Shown here piece by piece: positions 38,533-47,392 of a stretch of DNA of 64,000 nt; within the stretch, counting starts at the first letter, position 1; the number at the start of each line of letters is the position of its first letter. The notes under the pieces were generated by a model, which saw only the letters and a program-made list of their open reading frames with translations, made no database searches and had not been told where the DNA came from. The stretch covers positions 558,001 through 622,000 of the forward strand of contig NZ_CP114909.1 in assembly GCF_027497355.1 (NCBI RefSeq). Direction: 5' to 3'. The translations under genes and the position numbers were made by a program. Origin of the DNA: Micromonospora sp. WMMA1947. Lineage in GTDB: Bacteria > Actinomycetota > Actinomycetes > Mycobacteriales > Micromonosporaceae.

Positions 38533-38766
38533 GTGGTACAGGCGTACATCCTCATCCAGACCGAGGTCGGCCGGGCGCGTGACGTGGCCGGTCTGATCGC
38601 GGACCTGGCCGGCGTGGTACGGGTCGACGCCGTCACCGGGCCGTACGACGTGGTAGTGCTCACCGAGGCGAACACCGTCGACGAGCTCGGCAAACTCATC
38701 GTCAGCAAGGTGCAGATGGTGCCCGGCATCACCCGCACCCTCACGTGTTCGGTGGTGCGGCTGTAA
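38533..38766 (+). CDS. Stand-alone Lrp/AsnC ligand-binding (RAM) domain protein
   Basis: 77 residues, GTG after GGAGG. The whole protein is the alpha-beta RAM fold: QAYILIQTEVGRARDVAGLI, VDAVTGPYDVVVLTEA and LIVSKVQMVPGITRTLT. No DNA-binding helix-turn-helix is present, so it would act as an amino-acid sensor or as a partner of a full Lrp protein. Stop abuts the GTG of the next gene without gap, so both are coupled. Confidence 0.92.
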   Translation: MVQAYILIQTEVGRARDVAGLIADLAGVVRVDAVTGPYDVVVLTEANTVDELGKLIVSKVQMVPGITRTLTCSVVRL

Positions 38767-39354
38767 GTGGACGAGAAGGACACCTCCCCCCGCCGGGACG
38801 GCGCCACCCGCCGTGCCGCACTCTGGGCGACGCTCGTCGCGCTGCCGGTGACCCTGGCGGTCGCCGGGTTCACGTTCGCCAAGCTGGCCCCGGAGTCGCC
38901 GGACGCCGCGCCGAGCGCGTCGGCGAGCCCTCGGGCGCAGTCCAGCGCGCCGGTGGAGATGCCCGCCCCGGCGCTGGCCGAGCGCCCGACCGTCGTCTGC
39001 CGGGCACTGATGTCGCAGCTCCCGGACAGCGTGCGTGACCTGGCGCAGCGACCGGTGACCGCGGGCCCGGAGCAGAACGCCGCGTACGGCGACCCGGCGC
39101 TGACGGTGGCCTGCGGTGGCAGCCCGGCGCAGTTCCCGCCCACCGACGAGGTGTGGACGGTCAACCAGGTCTGCTGGCACGCGGCGCAGGAGGCCGACGC
39201 CACGGTGCTGACCACGGTCGATCGGGAGACGCCGATCCGGGTCCGGGTGCCGAAGTCGTACGAGACGCCGCTGCAGTGGGTGACCTCGATCTCCGAGACG
39301 ATCGTCAGCTCGGTCCCCTCGGCGAAGCAGGCCCCCTCGGGCTGCTCCGCCTGA
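38767..39354 (+). CDS. DUF3515 membrane-anchored protein
   Basis: 195 residues. N-terminal membrane helix (ALWATLVALPVTLAVAGFTFA, about 17-38) and an extracellular DUF3515 domain with cysteine pairs in VCRALMSQ, VACGGSP, VNQVCWHA and SGCSA. Equivalent by position to mycobacterial Rv2980 next to ddlA. Function unknown; linkage to ddl suggests an envelope role. Confidence 0.88.
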   Translation: MDEKDTSPRRDGATRRAALWATLVALPVTLAVAGFTFAKLAPESPDAAPSASASPRAQSSAPVEMPAPALAERPTVVCRALMSQLPDSVRDLAQRPVTAGPEQNAAYGDPALTVACGGSPAQFPPTDEVWTVNQVCWHAAQEADATVLTTVDRETPIRVRVPKSYETPLQWVTSISETIVSSVPSAKQAPSGCSA

Positions 39355-39380
39355 CGCCCGGCCGGACATCCGGCCGGGCG
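39355..39380. terminator. Bidirectional terminator between DUF3515 gene and ddl
   Basis: CGCCCGGCCGG, loop ACAT, CCGGCCGGGCG: perfect 11-bp stem directly after the DUF3515 stop and 12 bp from the convergent ddl stop. Confidence 0.75.
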
Positions 39381-39391
39381 CCGAGCAACGG

Positions 39392-40495
39392 TCAGCGGCC
39401 GGCGCGGCGGTGCAGGGCGGTACGGATCAGCCGGTTGACCAGCTTCGGATACTCCAGCCCACTGGCCGACCACATCCGCGGGAACATCGACGTCGGGGTG
39501 AAGCCCGGCATCGTGTTGATCTCGTTGAGGTAGACGTCCATCTGCGGGGTCACGAAGAAGTCGACACGGGCCAGGCCGGAGCAGTCGAGCGCGGTGAACG
39601 CCCGGGTGGCGTAGTCGCGCACCTGCCGGGCCACCGGCTCGGGCAGGTCGGCCGGTACGTCGTACTCGCAGACCTCGTCGGCGAAGATGTACTTGGCCTC
39701 GAAGTCGTACCAGTCGCGGTCGCCGATCATCCGCACCTCGGCGAGCACGGAGGCCTCCGGCGCGCCGCCCGCCTCGCCCTCCAGCACACCGCACTCGATC
39801 TCGCGGCCGACCACGGCGCCCTCGACGAGCACCTTGCTGTCGATCTCCCGCGCGGTGACGAGCGCGGCGTCCAGGTCCGCCCAGTCGTCGACCTTGGTGA
39901 TGCCGAACGAGGAACCGGCCCGGGACGGCTTGACGAAGACGGGCAGCCCGAGGCGCTCCTTGTCCTCCTCGCTCAGTGACATCCCGGCGCGCAGAACCGC
40001 GTACGGGCCGACCGGGATGCCCTCGGCGGCGCAGAGCTTCTTGGTGAACTCCTTGTCCATCGCCGCAGCGGAGGCGAAGACGTTCGCCCCGACGTAGGGG
40101 ATGTCGGCCATCTCCAGCATCCCCTGGATGGTGCCGTCCTCGCCGTACGCGCCGTGCAGCACCGGGAAGACCACGTCCACGTCGGCCAGCGCCACCGGAC
40201 CCTGGGCCGGGTCGAGGACCATCAGGCCGCCGACGGCGGGGTCGGCGCGCAGCACCAGTTCGGCGCCGGAGCCGGCGGTGATCTCGGGCAGTTTGCGGTC
40301 GGCGATGGCGAGCCCGCTCGGGTCGCCGCTGGCGAGCACCCACTGGCCCTGCCGGGTGATGCCGACCGGCACCACCTCGAACTCGTCCGGGTCCAGCGCG
40401 GCCAGCACGCTGCCGGCGCTGACGCAGGAGATGCCGTGCTCGGGGCTGCGGCCGCCGAAGACGATCGCCACACGGGTCTTGCCTGGGGTGGTCAT
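39392..40495 (-). CDS. ddl: D-alanine--D-alanine ligase
   Basis: Makes the D-Ala-D-Ala dipeptide for peptidoglycan. 367 residues from ATG 40495 (GAGGTGACC upstream). [36 protein letters not shown], the ATP-grasp Lys region [24 protein letters not shown] and [17 protein letters not shown] are present. The omega-loop Tyr (KYIF) indicates the D-Ala type and not a D-lactate-type VanA ligase. The 165-bp upstream gap shows no gene. Confidence 0.96.
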   Translation of the reverse strand: MTTPGKTRVAIVFGGRSPEHGISCVSAGSVLAALDPDEFEVVPVGITRQGQWVLASGDPSGLAIADRKLPEITAGSGAELVLRADPAVGGLMVLDPAQGPVALADVDVVFPVLHGAYGEDGTIQGMLEMADIPYVGANVFASAAAMDKEFTKKLCAAEGIPVGPYAVLRAGMSLSEEDKERLGLPVFVKPSRAGSSFGITKVDDWADLDAALVTAREIDSKVLVEGAVVGREIECGVLEGEAGGAPEASVLAEVRMIGDRDWYDFEAKYIFADEVCEYDVPADLPEPVARQVRDYATRAFTALDCSGLARVDFFVTPQMDVYLNEINTMPGFTPTSMFPRMWSASGLEYPKLVNRLIRTALHRRAGR

Positions 40496-40661
40496 GGTCA
40501 CCTCATCGTTCGCGACTGCGGCTGGCCGTGCTCGCCGGTGGCGCTCACCCGACTGACCTTACTGTGCGTTGCCGCAAGCGGTGGTCGTTACCCGGGGAGA
40601 CACGGAGTCGCGTGGCAAACGGTCAGGAAGACCTATACAGGGAGTAACGGAACGGCCGGCC

Positions 40662-40886
40662 TCAGAGGACCGGGTGCCGGGGCCGGCGGCCGACCGCGAT
40701 GACCTTCACGCGTTGCCGGCCGGCCCGCACCATGCCCAGCGCCATGAACGCGCCGGCGATCCGGTCGGCGGCCTCGCGGCTGCTCGCGCCGACCACCTGG
40801 CGGCGGCGTTCCGGGCTGGTCCGTTCGTCACGCCGGGTGCCGTCCGGTGGACGCACGTCGGTCAGGACCACCAGGAACCTGGTCAC
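40662..40886 (-). CDS. Small hypothetical protein, 74 residues
   Basis: GTG 40886 follows GGAGGGG at good spacing; product starts MTRFLVVLTDVRPPDGTRRD and contains ASSREAADRIAGAFMALGMVRAGR followed by RVKVIAVGRRPRHPVL. It looks like a compact alpha-beta peptide with basic C terminus; no domain recognised. Codon use fits the genome. Divergent from the XRE/DUF5753 gene, so it may belong to that module. Confidence 0.6.
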   Translation of the reverse strand: MTRFLVVLTDVRPPDGTRRDERTSPERRRQVVGASSREAADRIAGAFMALGMVRAGRQRVKVIAVGRRPRHPVL

Positions 40887-41121
40887 CGCGGAACCCCTCC
40901 CCGTCTCGTGGACCGGCAGGGGCACGCGGCGGTCGGATCGTGGGGGAGTGAAGAATCCGACCACCGCGCGCCCCATCCCCTCCGGTCGCTCACCACCACC
41001 GTCGCCACGACAACCGGCGGTGAGGACGCCGTCACACAGTGACAGGTTTACCGGCATGAATGCAACTCTCATCGACTTTCTCTCATGCCCGCTTTCCCGC
41101 CGGATGTGCGACCATCGATGC

Positions 41122-41967
41122 ATGGCGCCGAAGACCGCCCGGGCCCGACGGCTCGGCATCGCCCTGCGGACCCACCGGGAGGCCGCCGGCCTCACCCTGG
41201 AGGCCGCGGCCGACGAGATCAACAGCACCCGGAGCACGTTGTCCCGCTACGAGAACGCGCAGACGCTGGTCAGTCCGGCCACCGTGCGCGCGCTGCTGAC
41301 CAGCTACGGCGTGGGTCCGGCCGACATCGCCGCGGCGGTCGAGCTGGCGAAGGACGCGCGCAAGCCGGGCTGGTGGGTGTCCTATTCGTACCTGCTGGAC
41401 CAGCGCACCATCGACTTCATCGCGCTGGAGGCCGAGGCGACGGGCATCGCGAACTTCGAACCGTCGGTGGTGCCCGGCCTGCTCCAGACCGCCGACTACA
41501 TCCGCGGCGTGATGCGCGGCGGTCCCCACACGCTCACCGACGAGCAGGTGGAGCAGCGGGTCCAGCTACGGCTGGACCGCCAGCAGCGGCTCTCCGGCGC
41601 CGAGCCGCCGATCCTCGACGCCATCATCGACGAGGGCGCGCTGCTGCGCCCGGTCGGCGACCGCTCGGTCATGTCCGGCCAGCTCCAGCACCTGCTGAAG
41701 ATGGCCGAACTGCCGAACGTCACGGTGCAGGTGATCCCGCTGGCCGCCGGCTACCACCGGGGCACCCGGGGCTCGCTGCACATCCTGGAGTTCGCCGACC
41801 CGGAGGACCCGATCATCGCCTCGGTGGAGACCGTCGCCGGGCAGATGGTCCTCGACCGGCCGGGTGACCTGCGCACCTGCGCCAAGATCATGGAGCACCT
41901 GCGGACCGTGGCGCTGAGCCCCGCGGCCAGCCGGGACCAGCTCCTCCGCCTGCTGAACGAGAGGTGA
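41122..41967 (+). CDS. XRE-family regulator with DUF5753 domain
   Basis: 281 residues. N-terminal helix-turn-helix (about 8-65: LGIALRTHREAAGLTLEAAA ... SRYENAQTLVSPATVRALL) and a DUF5753 C-terminal domain starting FEPSVVPGLLQTADYIRGVM. This is the WhiJ-like architecture common in filamentous actinobacteria and usually paired with DUF397. The leader at 41027-41090 holds GTCAC-ACA-GTGAC and a CTCTCAT direct repeat, possible autoregulatory sites. ATG 41122 lacks a clear ribosome site. Confidence 0.9.
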   Translation: MAPKTARARRLGIALRTHREAAGLTLEAAADEINSTRSTLSRYENAQTLVSPATVRALLTSYGVGPADIAAAVELAKDARKPGWWVSYSYLLDQRTIDFIALEAEATGIANFEPSVVPGLLQTADYIRGVMRGGPHTLTDEQVEQRVQLRLDRQQRLSGAEPPILDAIIDEGALLRPVGDRSVMSGQLQHLLKMAELPNVTVQVIPLAAGYHRGTRGSLHILEFADPEDPIIASVETVAGQMVLDRPGDLRTCAKIMEHLRTVALSPAASRDQLLRLLNER

Positions 41968-41971
41968 CCAG

Positions 41972-42163
41972 ATGAACGGCACGAATCCCGCACCGGCCCG
42001 CTGGCGCAAGAGCAGCCACAGTGGCGACGAGGGCGCGTGCGTGGAGATGGCGCCGCTGCCCGCAGCGGTGGCTGTCCGCGACTCGAAGGACCCGGCCGGC
42101 CCGGTGCTGATGTTCCCGCCGCACGCCTGGGCGGCGTTCACCGCCGCGCCGCCGCGCGCCTGA
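41972..42163 (+). CDS. DUF397 domain protein
   Basis: 63 residues, 4 bp after the XRE gene. The DUF397 signature is WRKSSHSGDEGACVEMA and VRDSKDPAGPVLMFPPHAW. In Streptomyces such small acidic proteins act as antagonists or partners of the adjacent XRE/DUF5753 regulator. Likely an anti-regulator here by inference from pairing. Confidence 0.93.
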   Translation: MNGTNPAPARWRKSSHSGDEGACVEMAPLPAAVAVRDSKDPAGPVLMFPPHAWAAFTAAPPRA

Positions 42164-43220
42164 GCCCGCCCGCCACCGCACCGACCGCCACCGCGCGCCT
42201 GAGCCGGCCGGCAGGCGACGTCAGCCGAGTGGGGCGGCGGCGGTGACGGTCCCGCGGATCGCCTCCAGCGCCGCGATGGCCACCCCCCGCGCGCCGGCCA
42301 TGTCCCGGTCCGGCACCAGCGCGAACGTGGCCACCGCGCGCTGCTCCTCCCGGAGCACCGTGTGCTCGGCGACAGCGGCGAGGAACCAGTCCCGGAACTC
42401 CGGCGCCGCCTCCACCACGCCCCCGCCGACGAAGTACGCGTGCGGGTCGGTGAAGTTGGCCGCGATGGTGAACAGCCGCCCCAGCGCCTTGGCCTGCTGG
42501 CCGAACACCTGACGGGCCAGCGGGTCGCCACGTTCGCCGTAGCCGCGCAGCAGCTTCGCCGCCCGGTCCGGCTCCTGTGCCGCGAGCGGATGCTCCGGGT
42601 GCCGGGCCAGCCAGTACGGCAGCAGGTTGCGCCGGATCGCGGTGAGCGAGGCGACGCTCTCCGCGTCCCCGGTGAAGCCGCAGGCGCAGACCGGTGCCGC
42701 CTGGTCCGGCTCGACCAGGCCGTCCAGCGGGATGTGCACGTGCCCGAACTCGCCGGCCATGCCGGCCGCGCCGCTGACCACCCGGCCGGACTCCACCACG
42801 CCCCCGCCGAGCCCGGTGCCGACGATCGCCGACACCGACGACCGGGCCATCGCCTCGGTGCCGAAGTGCACGTGGTGGGCGTAGAGCGCGGCGGCGTTGC
42901 CGTCGTTCGCGTACACCACGGGCAGGCCCAGCCGCCGCTCCAGCGCGGTGCGCACGTCGAAGCCCCGCCAGGCGGGCTGGGAGAAGTTCGTCGAGCCGCG
43001 CGAGGAGATCACGCCGGTGGCGCTGGCCGGGCCGGGCGTGTCCAGCCCGATCGCGCGGACCAGGTCACGCGGTACGCCGGTGTGGGCCAGGACGCCGTCG
43101 AACGCCCGCGCCAGCGCCTCCACCGCCGCCACCGGGCCGGCGCCGACGTCGCTCGGGATCTCCAGCAGCCCGTCCACCAGGAACCGGCCGTCGACGGTCA
43201 GCACCGTGGCGTTGTCACTA

Positions 43221-44153
43221 GGGCGTGTCCTGTCGATCATGTAGTGGTTGATCGTTGACGATGTGCCGGTGGTGCGTCGTGGTGAGTTGACCGATGAGGC
43301 GTGGGCGGTGATCGCGCCGCTGCTACCGGAACCTGGTGGGGCGCGGGGGCGGTGGCGGGATCACCGTCAGGTCATCAACGGGATCTTGTGGAAGCTGCGT
43401 ACGGGTGCGCCGTGGCGTGACCTGCCGGAACGCTTCGGGCCGTGGAAGACCTGCCACGAACGGCTGCGCCGCTGGACCGCTGATGGGACATGGGATCGGG
43501 TCCTGGCCGCGGCGCAGGTGCATGACGACGGCACGCCGGTGCAGTGGACGATCAGCATCGACTCGTCGATCGTGCGGGCGCACCAGCATGCCGCTGGCGC
43601 CCGCAAAAAGGGGGCTCCCCGGCAAGTGCGGCGACGCCTGGTGCGCAGGATGGCGAGGCCATCGGCCGGTCCCGCGGCGGGTTGAGCACGAAGATTCACC
43701 TCGCGGTCGACGGACGCGGACGGCCGCTGTCGATCCTGCTCACCCCCGGCCAAGCCGGCGACAACCCGCAGCTGTTGGCGCTGCTGGACGCGATCCGCGT
43801 CAACGAGCCCGGGCCGGGGCGGCCCCGCAAGCGACCGGAGGTGCTGATCGCGGACAAGGGCTATGCACATGACTCGACCCGGCGAGCCCTGCGACAACGC
43901 GGGATCCGGCACGTCATCCCGGAACGCAGCGACCAGGTCGCTCGCCGGGCCGCCAAGGGCAGCCACGGCGGGCGACCACCGGCCTTCGACAAGGCGATCT
44001 ACAAGAAGCGCAACGTCGTGGAACGCTGCTTCAACCGGCTCAAGCAGTGGCGTGACCTGGCAACTCGATACGCCAAACGTGCATCCCTCTACCGAGCCGG
44101 CCTCGTCCTGATCGCTGCCGTCATCTGGCTCCCATGATCGACAGGACACGCCC
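43221..44153 (+). mobile_element. Intact IS5-family (IS427-type) insertion sequence, 933 bp
   Basis: Perfect 21-bp terminal inverted repeats (43221-43241 and 44133-44153), starting GGGCGTGTCCTGTCGATCAT. TA is duplicated at both borders (43219-43220 and 44154-44155), and the uninterrupted target reads ACTAGT, the CTAG-type target favoured by the IS427 group. One transposase in two overlapping frames fills it. Transposase direction is opposite to the interrupted ROK gene. Confidence 0.95.
43263..44137 (+). CDS. IS5-family transposase in two frames joined by a -1 shift
   Basis: Frame A (43263-43685) holds the DUF4096-like N-terminal part RRGELTDEAWAVIAPLLPEP and the first catalytic Asp in SIDSSIVRAHQH. 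Frame B (to 44137) holds IGRSRGGLSTKIHLAVDGRG, the second Asp in LIADKGYAHDS and Glu in KKRNVVERCFNRLKQWRD, completing DDE. A -1 slip at AAAAAGGGGG (43605-43614) joins ARKKG to GSPASAATPGAQDGEAIGRS. The overlap spans 43544-43685. Programmed frameshifting is known in this group, so the element may be active. Confidence 0.92.
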
Positions 44154-44290
44154 TAGTGCCCCCGTTGTCCAGCCCCACCACCACCGGCACACCTGCGCTG
44201 CCCACCGCCACCGCCTCCCGCCGCGCCTGACCCGAGGCTAGTTCCCGTCCGGGCCACCCGCCATGCCCCGGCGGGACTCCCCCGCCATGG

Positions 44291-45082
44291 TCAGCCGGGG
44301 CGGCGGGCGGTCACCGCTGTGGCCTCGCGCTCCTCGTCGCGGACCACCGCCGGTTCCAGCCCGGCGGCGGCGAACACGACGCACAGCTCCGGGGCCTGCG
44401 CCACGCTCGCCTCGACCACGACGTGCCCGCCCGGGGCGAGCCACTGCGCCGCGCCGGAGGCGACCCGGCGCAGCACGGCCAGACCGTCCGCGCCGCCGTC
44501 CAGCGCCACCGGGGCCTCGTACAGGCGCGCCTCGGCCGGCAGCGAGGCCACCGCGGCGCTCGGCACGTACGGCGCGTTCGCCACCACCAGGTCCAGCGTC
44601 CCGCGCCGGCCGGCCGGTACCGCGTCGAACAGGTCGCCCTCGTAGACCGGGACGCCCAGCGGTTCGAGGTTGCGCCGGGCGCAGGCCACCGCCACCGGGT
44701 CGATGTCGGCGGCGGCCAGCCAGCGGGGCGCCAGCCGCTCGTGCAGCACCACCGCGGCGGCGCCGGAGCCGCAGCACAGGTCGAGCACCGCCGGCGCCGG
44801 CCCGGCGAGCGCCGTCGCCGCGTCGACGAGCAGGGCGGTACGACCGCGCGGCACGAAGACGCCCGGGTGCACGGCGATCCGCCGGCCGCAGAACTCGGCC
44901 CAGCCGAGCAGGTGCTCGAGCGGCAGGCCGGCGACCCGACGGTCGGCCAGCCGGGTCAGCGACTGCGCCGAGTCGGCGGCGGCGATCAGCAGGTCCGCCT
45001 CGTCCTCGGCGAAGACGCAACCGGCGGCGCGCAGCCGCCGGACGAGGGCGGGACGGTCGGGGGTGAACACGGTGGATGCCAT
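44291..45082 (-). CDS. PrmC/HemK-like protein N5-glutamine methyltransferase
   Basis: 263 residues. N-terminal helical part, then SAM motif VLDLCCGSGAAAVVL, ADIDPVAVACARRNL and VVANAPYVPSAAVASLPAEA. The catalytic motif is NAPY where classical PrmC has NPPY. Family is the putative PrmC paralogue found beside true prmC in actinobacteria; true prmC sits near prfA. Substrate may be another Gln-containing protein. ATG 45082, with a structured leader upstream. Confidence 0.82.
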   Translation of the reverse strand: MASTVFTPDRPALVRRLRAAGCVFAEDEADLLIAAADSAQSLTRLADRRVAGLPLEHLLGWAEFCGRRIAVHPGVFVPRGRTALLVDAATALAGPAPAVLDLCCGSGAAAVVLHERLAPRWLAAADIDPVAVACARRNLEPLGVPVYEGDLFDAVPAGRRGTLDLVVANAPYVPSAAVASLPAEARLYEAPVALDGGADGLAVLRRVASGAAQWLAPGGHVVVEASVAQAPELCVVFAAAGLEPAVVRDEEREATAVTARRPG

Positions 45083-45118
45083 GGCAAGCCTTTCGGGAAG
45101 CGCTCGTCGGCGCCCCCG

Positions 45119-45189
45119 GCGTCGCCTCAGCCCCGAGGCGACGCGGACTCGGAGGGAGCGCCGGTCCTCTGCTTGTGGATCGGACTCAC
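45119..45189 (-). promoter_or_regulatory. Leader-like mini-ORF with hairpin before the PrmC-like gene
   Basis: A 20-codon frame (45189-45127) would encode MSPIHKQRTGAPSESASPRG; its stop lies inside a perfect 10-bp hairpin GCGTCGCCTC/GAGGCGACGC (45119-45144, loop GGGGCT on the minus strand). Outer arms CGGCGC/GCGCCG can extend it. A promoter-like CTGACG-18-TATGGT lies about 30-60 bp upstream. The SD-like GAGGAG abuts the GTG, which is poor spacing, so translation is uncertain. Confidence 0.35.
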
Positions 45190-45254
45190 CTCCTCGGGTC
45201 GGGGCCGCACGGGCCGTGGCTGCCCGTCACCATAGCCCAGCGGCCGATACGCCG

Positions 45255-46373
45255 TCAGTCCGCCGCGTCGAGCGCCGCCGCCACGTCGGCGAGCAGGTCG
45301 TCGGTGTCCTCGACGCCGCAGGAGAAACGCACGAAGCCCGGCGCCGTGTCGTCGCCCCACTGGGCCCGCCGGTCGGCTGTGGTGTGCAGGCCGCCGAACG
45401 AGGTGGCGGCGGCCACCAGCCGGGCCGCGCCGAGGAACCGGGCCACCCGGCCCTCGTCGCCCAGGTCGAACGAGAGCACACCGGGCACGCGCCGCATCTG
45501 GGCCGACGCGACCGGGTACGCCGGATCCTCGGGCCAGCCGGGCCAGCGGACCCCGGTGACGTCCGGCCGGGCCGCGAGCAGATCGGCCAGCGCCCGCGCG
45601 TTGGCGGTCTGCCGGGCCAGCCGCAGGTCGAGCGTGGCCAGCGAACGGTGCGCCAGCCAGCAGTCGAACGCGCCGGGCACCCCGCCGGTGGCGTTGCGCC
45701 ACGTGGTCACCGCGTCCCGCAGCCCGGCGTCGCGGGTCGCCAGGTAGCCCAGCAGCAGGTCGGAGTGGCCGGTCAGCGCCTTGGTGCCGGAGGCGACCAC
45801 CACGTCCGCGCCGAGGTCCAGCGGGCGCTGCCCGAGCGGCGTGGCGGTGGTGTTGTCCACCGCCACCAGCGCACCGGCGGCGTGCGCGGCGGCGGCCACC
45901 GCGCGCACGTCGACGACGTCCAGGCCGGGGTTCGCCGGGGTCTCCAGCAGCACCAGCCGTACGCCGTCGAACGACGGGTACGGCCCGGCCGTCGGCACGA
46001 GCACCACGCGTACGCCGAGCTGTTCCAGCGTGCCCGAGGCGAACGCGCGCACCGAGTAGTAGCCGTCGGCGGGCAGCAGCACGGTGTCGCCGGGGCGCAG
46101 CAGTGTCAGCAACAGCCCGGTGATGGCCGCCTGGCCGCTGGCGAAGACCCGGCAGTCGCCGCCCTCCAGCTCGCCGACCGCGGTCTCCAGCAGCCGCCGG
46201 GTGGGGTTGTCGGGCCGCCCGTACCCGTTCGTCGCCGCGGACGGGCCGCGCTCCGGGTCCAGGTGGTACGGCGCCGCGAAGACCGGGCCGGGCAGGAACG
46301 GCTGCCCGGGTACCGCGTCCGGCAGGCCGGCGTGCACGCTGCGCGTGCCGTCACCCCAGTGCTCGCTGCTCAT
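45255..46373 (-). CDS. Cystathionine gamma-lyase/synthase-family PLP enzyme
   Basis: 372 residues from ATG 46373 (a GTG at 46388 is an alternative). Cys/Met-metabolism fold: GYGRPDNPTRRLLE, FASGQAAITGLLL, VDNTTATPLGQRPLDLGADVVVASGTKALTGH with PLP Lys in SGTK (long run split at about 190-210), and FVRFSCGVEDTDDL. Actinobacterial members are often annotated as cystathionine gamma-lyase. Eleven bases after gpsA; operon plsC-gpsA-this gene. Confidence 0.88.
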   Translation of the reverse strand: MSSEHWGDGTRSVHAGLPDAVPGQPFLPGPVFAAPYHLDPERGPSAATNGYGRPDNPTRRLLETAVGELEGGDCRVFASGQAAITGLLLTLLRPGDTVLLPADGYYSVRAFASGTLEQLGVRVVLVPTAGPYPSFDGVRLVLLETPANPGLDVVDVRAVAAAAHAAGALVAVDNTTATPLGQRPLDLGADVVVASGTKALTGHSDLLLGYLATRDAGLRDAVTTWRNATGGVPGAFDCWLAHRSLATLDLRLARQTANARALADLLAARPDVTGVRWPGWPEDPAYPVASAQMRRVPGVLSFDLGDEGRVARFLGAARLVAAATSFGGLHTTADRRAQWGDDTAPGFVRFSCGVEDTDDLLADVAAALDAAD

Positions 46374-46384
46374 CCCGGCTCCGC

Positions 46385-47392
46385 TCACTCGTACGACTCG
46401 GGCTTGGCGGTACGGCTCATCAGCGCGTCCACCGCCAGGCGCGGATCCATCCCCTCGTGGCAGATCCGCTCGATCTGCTCGGTGATCGGCATCTCCACCC
46501 CGTGCGCGCGGGCCAGGTCGCGGATGGCCAGGCAGCTCTTGACGCCCTCGGCGGTCTGCCGGGTGGCCGCCTGGGCCTGTTCCAGCGTCTCGCCCCGGCC
46601 CAGGTGCTCGCCGAAGGTGCGGTTGCGGGCCATCGGCGACGAGCAGGAGGCGACCAGGTCGCCCATGCCGGCCAGCCCGGCGAACGTGATCGGGTCGGCC
46701 CCGAGCGCCACGCCCAGCCGGGCGGTCTCGGCGAGCCCCCGGGTCATCAGCATGGCCCGGGTGTTGTCGCCGAAGCCCATCGCGGTGGCGATGCCGTACG
46801 CCAGCGCGATCACGTTCTTGACCGCGCCGCCCAGCTCGCAGCCGATCACGTCGTCGTTCGTGTACGGGCGGAAGTACGGCGTACGGATGGACGCCTGCAC
46901 CAGCGCGGTCCGGCGGCTGTCGGCGCCGGCGACCACGGTGGCGGCCGGCTGCTCGGCGGCGATCTCGGGGGCCAGGTTGGGCCCGGAGACGACCACCACC
47001 CGGTCGGCGGGCACCCCGGCGGTCTCCGTGATCACCTGGCTCATCCGCTTGGTGGTGCCCAGCTCGATGCCCTTCATCAGCGACACGAGCGTGGCGTCCG
47101 GCGCCAGGTACGGCGTCCAGTCGGCGAGGTTGCCGCGCAGCGTCTGCGAGGGCACCGAGAGCACGACCACCTCGGCTCCCTCGATCGCCTCGGCGGCGTC
47201 GCCGGTGGCTGTCACCCGCTCGGGCAGGCGGATCCCCGGCAGGTACTCCGGGTTGTGCCGCCCGGTCCGGATCGCCTCGGCCACGGCGGCCCGGCGGGCC
47301 AGGACCGTCACGTCCCGCCCGGCGTCGGCGAGGATCTTGGCGAACGCGGTCCCCCAGGAACCGGCGCCCAGCACGGCGACGTGCCCGCTCAT
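46385..47392 (-). CDS. gpsA: Glycerol-3-phosphate dehydrogenase [NAD(P)+]
   Basis: Supplies sn-glycerol-3-phosphate for phospholipids. 335 residues: [14 protein letters not shown] nucleotide loop, GPNLAPEIA, catalytic Lys in [15 protein letters not shown], and [23 protein letters not shown] 47392 overlaps the plsC stop by 4 bp. Linkage to an acyltransferase fits lipid synthesis. Confidence 0.96.
   Translation of the reverse strand: MSGHVAVLGAGSWGTAFAKILADAGRDVTVLARRAAVAEAIRTGRHNPEYLPGIRLPERVTATGDAAEAIEGAEVVVLSVPSQTLRGNLADWTPYLAPDATLVSLMKGIELGTTKRMSQVITETAGVPADRVVVVSGPNLAPEIAAEQPAATVVAGADSRRTALVQASIRTPYFRPYTNDDVIGCELGGAVKNVIALAYGIATAMGFGDNTRAMLMTRGLAETARLGVALGADPITFAGLAGMGDLVASCSSPMARNRTFGEHLGRGETLEQAQAATRQTAEGVKSCLAIRDLARAHGVEMPITEQIERICHEGMDPRLAVDALMSRTAKPESYE

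Larger units (their letters stand above)
42221..44205 (-). pseudogene. ROK-family kinase/regulator gene split by an IS element
   Basis: The 3' part (42221-43218) encodes a ROK protein lacking its first phosphate-binding strand: AIGLDTPGPASATGVISSRG, VYANDGNAAALYAHH, SAIVGTGLGGGVV, GEFGHVHIP and the CACGFTGDAES zinc-type motif. The missing 5' part is at 44156-44205 after the IS and reads MGSAGVPVVVGLDNGGT from GTG 44205. Removing the IS and one TA restores GLDNGGTSDNATVLTVDG without frameshift. The IS inverted repeat supplies an in-frame ATG (43240), so a truncated MIDRTRPSDNATV product lacking the DNGGT ATP loop might still be made, probably inactive. Confidence 0.92.

Noticed and set aside
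40662..42163. Prophage remnant around the XRE gene
   Set aside because: DUF5753 and DUF397 are host developmental-type regulators; no integrase, structural genes or attachment sites nearby.
43221..44153. Composite transposon or larger mobile island
   Set aside because: Only one IS copy with a TA duplication at its own borders was found; no second copy or cargo.
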